From an uncultured Alphaproteobacteria bacterium (GTDB lineage: Bacteria > Pseudomonadota > Alphaproteobacteria > RF32 > CAG-239): a stretch of DNA of 19,391 nucleotides. The translations under genes and the position numbers were made by a program. Under the pieces are notes generated by a model. That model was not told the DNA's origin and made no database searches. It saw only the letters and a list, made by a program, of their open reading frames with translations. Position 1 is the first letter of the stretch. Every line of letters starts with the position of its first letter. Below are positions 14,262 through 19,391 of this stretch, piece by piece. Location of the stretch: contig UQFU01000023.1 in the NCBI GenBank assembly GCA_900540425.1, positions 1-19,391 of the forward strand, in the 5' to 3' direction.

Positions 14262-15434
14262 ATGAAAGCTGTTGAGATAAAAAAAGACATTTACTGGACC
14301 GGCGTTAAAGACTGGAATCTGGTTGAGTTTCACGGATATCAGACACCCCGTGGTTCCACTTACAACTCTTATTTGATTATGGACGAGAAAATAACCCTTG
14401 TCGACGGCGCCAAACATTACCTCTCGGACGAGATGGTCGCCCGAGTCAAGAGTGTTACCGACTTTTCAAAAATAGATTATGTGGTGGTTAACCATGTTGA
14501 AATGGACCATTCGGGTAATATGCCGGTGATTATGAAACTGGCGCCGCAGGCGACCATTTTGACCAATGCCGCCGGCCAGAAGGCATTGTCCGAGCACTAT
14601 GACATTGAAGGCTGGAAGTTTCAGATTGTGAAAACCGGCGATACGGTTTCCATCGGCAAAAGAACCCTCACCTTTGTAACAACGCCGATGCTGCATTGGC
14701 CGGACTCGATGGTTACTTATATTCCGGAAGAGAAGCTGCTGCTTTCAAATGACGGTTTCGGGCAGCATTACGCCGCCGACAGCATTTTTGTAAAAGACCT
14801 GCCGTTTGACGTTGTTTGCGAAGAAGCAAAAAAATATTACGCCAATATCCTGTTTCCTTTTGGGATGCAGGCAGAAAAAGCCGTTGACGGCCTGAGCGGG
14901 CTGGAGATTGAGATGATCGCCCCCGGCCACGGCTGCATCTGGAGCGGCGAAAAGGAAGTCAAGACCATCGTCAGCCTGTATGACTACTGGGCCAGCGGCG
15001 ACAACAAAGGAAAAGCCGTTATCGTTTACGACACCATGTGGGGCGCAACCGCAACTTTGGCCAATGCGGTTATGGAAGTTTTTCAGGACGCCGGAATTCC
15101 GGTGGTCAAACGCTGTTTGACCCATACGCATATTTCCGAAATCATTCCTGATTTTCTGGATGCCAAATATGTGGCAATCGGCAATCCGACGCTCAACAAT
15201 GAACTGTTTCCGCGGGTCGCTTCTTTTGTAACTTATATGAAAGGGTTGAAGCCCAAAAACAAAAAGGCTTTCGCTTTCGGCTCTTACGGCTGGAAACCGG
15301 GCGTTGTCAACCAGATTCAGAAAGTATATGAAGACTTGGGCTGGGAGACCATTCCGCCGTTTGAGGAAAAATATACCCCGAAGTCCGATGTGGTTGAACG
15401 TTTGAAAGAGCATGTCAAAACAATGATCGGTTAA
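14262..15434 (+). CDS. fprA: Flavo-diiron protein (A-type flavoprotein)
   Basis: A 390-residue flavo-diiron protein that reduces oxygen to water and/or nitric oxide to nitrous oxide. Residues 1-245 are a metallo-beta-lactamase-fold domain with a complete diiron site: H78-x-E80-x-D82-H83, H145, D164 and H223 (the last in PGHG). Residues about 250-390 are a flavodoxin domain with the FMN loop YDTMWGATATLA. There is no C-terminal rubredoxin or reductase fusion, so electrons must come from a separate rubredoxin. The start is the ATG at 14262, preceded by GAAGGAG at 14249-14255; an in-frame ATG at 14247 lies before that SD. It diverges from perR-rbr and ends in a strong terminator. Confidence 0.94.
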   Translation: MKAVEIKKDIYWTGVKDWNLVEFHGYQTPRGSTYNSYLIMDEKITLVDGAKHYLSDEMVARVKSVTDFSKIDYVVVNHVEMDHSGNMPVIMKLAPQATILTNAAGQKALSEHYDIEGWKFQIVKTGDTVSIGKRTLTFVTTPMLHWPDSMVTYIPEEKLLLSNDGFGQHYAADSIFVKDLPFDVVCEEAKKYYANILFPFGMQAEKAVDGLSGLEIEMIAPGHGCIWSGEKEVKTIVSLYDYWASGDNKGKAVIVYDTMWGATATLANAVMEVFQDAGIPVVKRCLTHTHISEIIPDFLDAKYVAIGNPTLNNELFPRVASFVTYMKGLKPKNKKAFAFGSYGWKPGVVNQIQKVYEDLGWETIPPFEEKYTPKSDVVERLKEHVKTMIG

Positions 15435-15453
15435 ACGGTTCAAAACAAAAAAA

Positions 15454-15484
15454 AGCCCCTCGTCGAAGGGGCTTTTTTTTGTTT
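15454..15484 (+). terminator. Intrinsic terminator of fprA
   Basis: AGCCCCT (15454-15460) / AGGGGCT (15467-15473), loop CGTCGA, followed by a run of T and preceded by a run of A, so it can act both ways. Confidence 0.9.
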
Positions 15485-15516
15485 GCGACCATTCCTAAAA
15501 ACCGTTACAGCAGTTT

Positions 15517-15849
15517 TCAGGCCTGATTGCTTTTTTTCATATAGCGGCGTCCGGCCATATAAAGCAAGATGCCGACAATTCCGATAATTACGGACCGATA
15601 ATATCCGTAGGTATAGAAATCACAAGTCCAGGAGACAATCCCGACTGTAAACATAATCCCGGCGGCTAATCCGAATTTTTTTCCCGGAAGCGAACGTTCT
15701 TTAATGCTTTTCCATACTTCATAAACAACACAGGATGCCGCAACAGCGGTTACAAAACACATCAAAATTTCCAAGACGATGATGCCGATGTAGACATACA
15801 AATTTCTTTCCATAGGTTTTAAATTATCAGATTTAAGGTAAAAGTTCAA
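15517..15849 (-). CDS. Small three-span membrane protein, operon partner
   Basis: A 110-residue membrane protein of unknown family. Hydrophobic segments at about 17-42 (LYVYIGIIVLEILMCFVTAVAASCVVY), 59-76 and 84-100, with a basic C terminus (AGRRYMKKSNQA). Start choice is open. TTG at 15849 overlaps the upstream stop (TTGA), which favours coupling, with GGATG a few bases before. The alternative is the ATG at 15813, which drops 12 residues, begins neatly before the first span, but has no SD. It follows another small membrane gene and is probably co-transcribed with it. Confidence 0.68.
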   Translation of the reverse strand: MNFYLKSDNLKPMERNLYVYIGIIVLEILMCFVTAVAASCVVYEVWKSIKERSLPGKKFGLAAGIMFTVGIVSWTCDFYTYGYYRSVIIGIVGILLYMAGRRYMKKSNQA

Positions 15850-16130
15850 ATTTCATCCAACACGTCGTATGAATGAAATTCGCCCCACAGTTTGTGAATT
15901 CCCCAGACGGCAGCGCCTATCAGCAATGACAGTGCCATCACTCCCAGCCAGAGTTTCCATTGGGTATCGCCGTTGCGAAGCGAGCTGAAAATTCCTCCGG
16001 CATAAAACGCAAAGTATACACCAACCGCAAATGTTCTGATAATCCGGCGCCGGTGTACAAACATGACGGCAGCCACTATGGACGAGAGAAACATGACGCC
16101 CAATCCAATCAAAAAAGCTGTTGTACTCAT
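15846..16130 (-). CDS. Small membrane protein with SD-less leader
   Basis: A 94-residue protein with three predicted spans: 4-24 (TAFLIGLGVMFLSSIVAAVMFV), 31-48 (RTFAVGVYFAFYAGGIF) and 57-78 (WKLWLGVMALSLLIGAAVWGIH). It ends in an acidic tail (SYDVLDEI). Family not recognised. The ATG at 16130 is preceded by an AT-only stretch with no SD; a TATAAT lies about 30 bases upstream (complement of 16155-16160) but lacks a clear -35. First gene of a probable two-gene unit with 15517-15849. Confidence 0.68.
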   Translation of the reverse strand: MSTTAFLIGLGVMFLSSIVAAVMFVHRRRIIRTFAVGVYFAFYAGGIFSSLRNGDTQWKLWLGVMALSLLIGAAVWGIHKLWGEFHSYDVLDEI

Positions 16131-16231
16131 AAAAAAATAATTTTAAGTAAATAAATTATAGGTTTAAAAATTTCGATTTGTTGTTACGTTAGCACCAACA
16201 GAGCTAACTTGCAAGTAAATTTGCAACAAAA

Positions 16232-16260
16232 AACCCCGGGGAACATAACCGGCCGGGGTT
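16232..16260 (-). terminator. Terminator of the cold-shock gene
   Basis: AACCCCGG (16232-16239) / CCGGGGTT (16253-16260). Read on the minus strand it is followed by TTTTTGTTG. It lies 19 bases after the csp stop. Confidence 0.85.
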
Positions 16261-16278
16261 CAACAAAAACGGCTAAGT

Positions 16279-16482
16279 TTACAGGAGTTTTAATTCGCCT
16301 GCAACGGTTTTGCCTCTTTCGCTCATCAGCTCATAGCTGATTTTTGCGCCTTCGTCCAAGGTACGCATACCGGCTTTTTGTACTGCGGAAATATGCACAA
16401 ATACATCTTGTCCGCCGGCATCCGGAATAATAAAGCCAAAACCTTTTTTGTTGTTAAACCATTTAACTGTTCCTGTTGCCAT
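16279..16482 (-). CDS. cspA: Cold-shock (CspA-family) protein
   Basis: A 67-residue single cold-shock domain that binds single-stranded RNA and DNA and acts as an RNA chaperone. RNP1 is KGFGFI (13-18) and RNP2 is VFVHISA (27-33); the opening GTVKWFNNKKGFGFI is diagnostic. The length is canonical. The ATG has GAGGA nearby. A long AT-rich upstream stretch (16483-16700) suggests a sizeable 5' leader of the kind that gives csp genes cold control. Paralogue letter cannot be assigned. Confidence 0.95.
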   Translation of the reverse strand: MATGTVKWFNNKKGFGFIIPDAGGQDVFVHISAVQKAGMRTLDEGAKISYELMSERGKTVAGELKLL

Positions 16483-16745
16483 AACTCAAATCCTCGAAAT
16501 AACAGGTTAATCCACTATAACTTCTCAGGTTGCGGTATACTGTTATTGCCAGACATGCGAAATGCTATGGTATTCAACAATTTCTAAAAAGAACAATCTC
16601 TTAGAACCATTCAACCCAGTTATAATTTGAGTTTAAACCATCTTTTTTAGTTTGCAAGATTTTTATTTAAATAAATTAGCATTGTATTTTACCTTTTGTT
16701 AACTATATCAATGCCGTAGGTTTTAATTGCTCAGAGGATAAAAAA
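16483..16745. promoter_or_regulatory. Divergent control region, csp and secreted protein
   Basis: A 263-base region between the divergent csp and 16746 genes. I see no gene. On the csp side TATAGT and TATACC are possible -10 boxes, without convincing -35 boxes. On the other side TTGTAT (16683-16688) and TATATC (16704-16709) are 15 bases apart, a poor fit. The GAGGAT at 16734-16739 is the SD of the plus-strand gene. Confidence 0.4.
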
Positions 16746-17252
16746 ATGAAAAAAATGCTTTATTTTATGGCTGCCGCCCTGCCAGCGATGCTGCTGATTA
16801 ATGCGTCCAACGCCGAGGCGCAGCGTAAGAATCACACCCGTGCCGACGTTCCGGCCGCCGGTATGCAGGAATCGGAAAAAATGATGAACTATGGTATAAA
16901 TTGCCAATGTACGGAAACATCGGACGCTTCGTGCAAATGCGGCAAAATGAGTAAAAAGGACATGAAGAAAAAACACAAAAAATATCATGACCGGCTGCAA
17001 AAGGAAATGAAGGAAATTAACGAAGAATATGACGAAGCTATTGAAATGATTGACAAATCTTCTTTTTCGGAAGCCAACAAAAAGGTTTTGCGCGGCCAAG
17101 CCGAAGCCAACCGCGATCTGGCAATCAAACAGCTTAAGGAAACCAACGAGCTTCGTATGCAGCAGATGGAAGTGCGCAAAGGCATGATGGATGAAATCGA
17201 GGCCGAAAAAAAGAATCGCAAAGCGATAGAAGAAGTTAACGACATTGATTAG
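16746..17252 (+). CDS. Secreted Cys-cluster, coiled-coil hypothetical protein
   Basis: A 168-residue exported protein of unknown family. Residues 1-25 form a signal peptide (KKMLYFMAAALPAMLLINASNAEA), with a likely cut after AEA. The mature part starts with a linker, then a four-Cys cluster C53-Q-C55 ... C63-K-C65. Residues about 68-165 are a highly charged Lys/Glu helix, probably a coiled coil. The cluster has metal-binding spacing but could equally form disulfides in the periplasm. The C-terminal helix with many Met (LRMQQMEVRKGMMDEIEAE) recalls periplasmic helical-hairpin proteins of the CpxP/Spy or heavy-metal-sensor (DUF305, ZraP) kind, without clear motif identity. SD GAGGAT at 16734-16739. 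It converges on the 177-residue gene across a shared terminator. Confidence 0.75.
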   Translation: MKKMLYFMAAALPAMLLINASNAEAQRKNHTRADVPAAGMQESEKMMNYGINCQCTETSDASCKCGKMSKKDMKKKHKKYHDRLQKEMKEINEEYDEAIEMIDKSSFSEANKKVLRGQAEANRDLAIKQLKETNELRMQQMEVRKGMMDEIEAEKKNRKAIEEVNDID

Positions 17253-17287
17253 CGCAGATTCTGCCAATACATTTTTTATAACCAATT

Positions 17288-17323
17288 AAACGCCCCGGAA
17301 TTTATTGCTAAATTCGGGGCGTT
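17288..17323. terminator. Shared terminator between convergent genes
   Basis: AAACGCCCCGGAATTT and AAATTCGGGGCGTTT form a long stem with a single bulged G and a six-base loop. The T tracts are short on both sides, but its placement between two convergent stops supports the call. Confidence 0.75.
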
Positions 17324-17337
17324 TCAAAGAGGCAACT

Positions 17338-17871
17338 CTACATCATGGCTTCGATTTTCTTCTCATCAAAGCGATGGCGGTTGCGTTTTTTCAGCGGAAG
17401 GCGGGAAGCCATACCGATAACCAATTTGGCTCTCTCTTCATCGCCGGGCCGAACAGTCGTCCATAAGGGACTCTTTTTTAATTCAAGATCATACATCGCG
17501 ACCTCAATATAGAAACTTAAATCCTTTGCTCTTTGAACCCTGCCGTAAGCAAGCCATTGAGACCTATCGTCTTCACACCGCTCACTATAAAGCTGGCCGT
17601 TGACGGCTAAATTAAAGCCGGCATCTCCGCGAATAAATGAAAACCTTTCCTTGTAACCGGGATAACACAAAAGGAAAGTATCTTCACTTACCCGCCAAAT
17701 CCACGCAAGATGTTCATAATCGAGTTCACGAATTTGACCTAACACGGGACGAGAGTTTACCATTGTAAAATCAATCCCAAAATCCTTAAATTGCAACGCC
17801 AAAAAATTTCTGACAATTTCCGGTGTCTGATACAATTTAACTCTTCTCTTTTTAAATTCTTTTCGGCTCAT
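17338..17871 (-). CDS. Hypothetical basic soluble protein
   Basis: A 177-residue protein of unknown family. The N terminus is very basic (MSRKEFKKRRVKLYQ) and the C terminus again (SRLPLKKRNRHRFDEKK). No signal peptide or membrane span is seen. The centre is an aromatic-rich mixed alpha/beta region (YEHLAWIWRVSEDTFLLCYPGYKERFSF). Possible nucleic-acid contact is suggested only by charge. The ATG has an AT-rich leader without an SD. On the minus strand TTGTTC (complement of 17930-17935), a 17-base spacer and TATTCA (complement of 17907-17912) give a reasonable promoter about 35 bases upstream. Confidence 0.7.
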   Translation of the reverse strand: MSRKEFKKRRVKLYQTPEIVRNFLALQFKDFGIDFTMVNSRPVLGQIRELDYEHLAWIWRVSEDTFLLCYPGYKERFSFIRGDAGFNLAVNGQLYSERCEDDRSQWLAYGRVQRAKDLSFYIEVAMYDLELKKSPLWTTVRPGDEERAKLVIGMASRLPLKKRNRHRFDEKKIEAMM

Positions 17872-17906
17872 ATTTATATTTGTATTGGTGAATAATCTGA
17901 GAATTA

Positions 17907-17935
17907 TGAATATAAAAATTTTTAGATAGGAACAA
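17907..17935 (-). promoter_or_regulatory. Candidate promoter of the 177-residue gene
   Basis: TTGTTC (complement of 17930-17935), 17 bases, TATTCA (complement of 17907-17912). Leader about 30 bases. Confidence 0.45.
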
Positions 17936-18014
17936 TTTAGCTGCCACAGACTATACCGTCAACAAAAACTTTCCCTTTTCACCCATATTTCGTCAAATTT
18001 TTCTGCAAAGCAGC

Positions 18015-18050
18015 AAAAAGCCTGTTTAACAAATGTTAAACAGGCTTTTT
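18015..18050. terminator. Bidirectional terminator at the end of the 92-residue gene
   Basis: Perfect 16-base inverted repeat from AAAAAGCCTG (18015) to CAGGCTTTTT (18050) with an AAAT loop. It touches the stop codon of the minus-strand gene (18051-18053). A/T runs on both sides allow action in either direction. Confidence 0.9.
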
Positions 18051-18329
18051 TTAGGCATTGCGATTACGACAATACAACCAGGAGACGAAAGTCCAAACCA
18101 AGGTCAGGATTGCGGCTCCGAAAATGGACGTATCGAGTCGGTCGGCAAACAAAAAGACAATATTCGTCCGCCAAATCGCCCAAGCTCCTAAACCAATACC
18201 AATAAAGACGCCGCCCCAAACCTTTCCGGTTCCAAAATAAACAGCGTCTGCAACCTCTTTGGAGATACCGAATAAATTTAAAATTACGATACCCCAAATA
18301 ATCAACGTAACTAAAGTTGCTGTTTCCAT
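18051..18329 (-). CDS. Small three-span membrane protein
   Basis: A 92-residue protein with hydrophobic segments at about 4-21 (ATLVTLIIWGIVILNLFG), 36-61 (KVWGGVFIGIGLGAWAIWRTNIVFLF) and 66-86 (TSIFGAAILTLVWTFVSWLYC), and a basic C terminus. Family not recognised. The ATG at 18329 follows AACTTAAAAAAATAG with no SD, like other accessory genes here. A good promoter lies about 100 bases upstream (18431-18459), leaving a leader of about 95 bases, and a strong terminator abuts the stop, so it is monocistronic. Confidence 0.7.
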   Translation of the reverse strand: METATLVTLIIWGIVILNLFGISKEVADAVYFGTGKVWGGVFIGIGLGAWAIWRTNIVFLFADRLDTSIFGAAILTLVWTFVSWLYCRNRNA

Positions 18330-18430
18330 TTTCTATTTTTTTAAGTTAATAATCATGTTATCCGCCAGAGAATTAACGCAACCGCACAGTAATAAACAAA
18401 ATCATCCAAAAAAATTCTCTAAACAGTTTG

Positions 18431-18459
18431 ATTATAGCATAAAATTGACCGAAAATCAA
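18431..18459 (-). promoter_or_regulatory. Promoter of the 92-residue membrane protein gene
   Basis: On the minus strand, TTGATT (complement of 18454-18459), a 17-base spacer and a perfect TATAAT (complement of 18431-18436). It overlaps the candidate proS promoter on the other strand. Confidence 0.65.
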
Positions 18460-18472
18460 AGAAAACTATTCC
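18445..18472 (+). promoter_or_regulatory. Candidate proS promoter
   Basis: TTGACC (18445-18450), a 16-base spacer and TATTCC (18467-18472). This predicts a leader of about 115 bases before proS. It overlaps the divergent promoter at 18431-18459. Confidence 0.4.
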
Positions 18473-18518
18473 CTTTTGGTTTTATTTCTGTTAGTTTGGG
18501 AACGTTTTCGGGCATTGA

Positions 18519-18558
18519 GCCCCAAAAACAGCCTGCGGCATTGGGGCGGCGGGCTTTT
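18519..18558 (+). promoter_or_regulatory. Attenuator-like hairpins in the proS leader
   Basis: Two overlapping hairpins. A pairs GCCCCAA (18519-18525) with TTGGGGC (18541-18547). B pairs AGCCTGC (18530-18536) with GCGGGCT (18549-18555), with one G-T pair, and is followed by TTTT. Each strand of one lies within or across the loop of the other, so they exclude each other (or form a pseudoknot). B resembles a weak terminator. No leader peptide rich in proline codons was seen. Confidence 0.4.
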
Positions 18559-18593
18559 AATTGCGATATTAAAAAAAGAAAAGGAATAAACTT

Positions 18594-19391
18594 ATGGCTC
18601 TTAAAAACAAAAGACAGGACAACTATCCCGAATGGTATCAGAATATTGTGGCGGAAGCCGATATGGCCGAGAATTCGTCTTCTCCGGGATGTATGGTCAT
18701 CAAGCCGTGGGGGTACGGCATTTGGGAACGCATTCGTGACGTAATGGATGAAAAAATTAAGGCAACCGACCATGAAAACTGCTATTTTCCAATGTTTATT
18801 CCGCTTTCTTTCTTTCAAAAAGAAGCCGAGCATGTTGACGGTTTTGCCAAGGAAATGGCGGTTGTAACCCATTCGCGCCTTTCAATGAAAGACGGCAAGT
18901 TGGTGCCGGATTCAGCTTTGGACGAACCGCTGATTGTCCGTCCGACGTCGGAGGCGATTATTGCCGACTCTTTTTCCAAATGGGTCAAATCCTATCGCGA
19001 TCTGCCGGTACTGATTAACCAATGGGCTAACGTCGTGCGTTGGGAAATGCGCCCCCGCCTCTTTCTTCGGACCCGCGAATTTCTCTGGCAGGAAGGGCAC
19101 ACCGCACACGCAACTGCAGAAGAAGCCGAAAAAGAAACAATTCAGATGCTGCATATTTACCAAGACGTTTGCGAAAATGCCCTGGCGATGCCGGTTATTC
19201 CGGGTCGCAAACCGGAGCATGAAAAATTCCCCGGCGCGGTTGACACTTATTGCATTGAGGCGATGATGCAGGACGGCAAAGCCCTTCAGGCCGGAACCTC
19301 GCACTTTTTGGGGCAGAATTTTGCAAAATCAGCCAATATTACATTTGTAAACAAACAAAATCAGCCCGAATATGCCTACACGACTTCATGG
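18594..19391 (+). CDS. proS: Prolyl-tRNA synthetase, archaeal/eukaryotic type (3' end missing)
   Basis: The first 266 residues of a class II prolyl-tRNA synthetase, which charges tRNA-Pro; the frame runs off the window end. The opening [38 protein letters not shown] is typical of the archaeal/eukaryotic-type ProRS rather than the long bacterial type with an inserted editing domain. RPTSE at 116-120, class II motif 2 as [25 protein letters not shown] (149-173), and the [13 protein letters not shown] segment (233-245) also fit that type. It lacks the bacterial-type spacing where the editing insert would begin. The start is ATG 18594 with AAGGAA at 18581-18586. Confidence 0.94.
   Translation, partial: MALKNKRQDNYPEWYQNIVAEADMAENSSSPGCMVIKPWGYGIWERIRDVMDEKIKATDHENCYFPMFIPLSFFQKEAEHVDGFAKEMAVVTHSRLSMKDGKLVPDSALDEPLIVRPTSEAIIADSFSKWVKSYRDLPVLINQWANVVRWEMRPRLFLRTREFLWQEGHTAHATAEEAEKETIQMLHIYQDVCENALAMPVIPGRKPEHEKFPGAVDTYCIEAMMQDGKALQAGTSHFLGQNFAKSANITFVNKQNQPEYAYTTSW

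Noticed and set aside
17941..17960. Possible second copy of the structured RNA (shared AGTCTGTGG on the minus strand)
   Set aside because: The match is only about nine bases, with none of the flanking helices, so it is probably chance.
18456..18872. Minus-strand 138-residue frame over the start of proS
   Set aside because: It is antisense to the conserved ProRS N terminus, and the synthetase frame has a good SD and class II motifs.

Overview
The window looks like chromosomal DNA of an alphaproteobacterium with fairly low GC. Support comes from the ftsE-ftsX-ydcF-plsC-DUF2125-like operon facing an MJ0042 zinc-finger/DUF3426-like gene, a PlsC with the HX4E variant motif, and ordinary Shine-Dalgarno (SD) sites on most housekeeping genes. 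PerR, rubrerythrin and FprA-type flavo-diiron protein, together with an archaeal/eukaryotic-type prolyl-tRNA synthetase, suggest an anaerobic or microaerophilic, perhaps host-associated, lineage. That placement is inference.

Layout: 1-192 is a modular intergenic repeat array. 328-496 is a structured RNA or 5' leader with an intrinsic terminator, in front of a small XRE-like protein (523-792). Then come ssb and a periplasmic branched-chain amino-acid-type binding protein (both minus), three genes without a recognised function (2664-5340, including a TTG-started HExxH zincin-like protein), tadA (minus), and the coupled pair rluB-like/rsmD (plus). 7126-11184 is the minus-strand operon ftsE-ftsX-ydcF-plsC-DUF2125-like. 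The MJ0042 gene (plus) and a small membrane protein (minus) follow. 12564-13203 is a 640-base gene-free stretch with a second copy of the modular array and a long palindromic element. 13204-15434 is an oxidative-stress block: rubrerythrin and perR (minus) diverge from fprA (plus) across a shared control region with a PerR-like operator. From 15517 to 18329 there are small membrane or hypothetical proteins, a cold-shock protein and a secreted Cys-rich coiled-coil protein. The window ends inside proS.

The most interesting non-coding signal is the 328-520 leader. Nested long-range helices have 3' strands that also form the 5' arm of a strong terminator and, separately, a perfect 9-base complement to the SD region of the next gene. 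This is the architecture of a dual transcription/translation switch. Secondary points are the two TGACAG-ended modular arrays, a set of accessory genes whose AT-rich leaders lack an SD, and a proS leader with two mutually exclusive hairpins.
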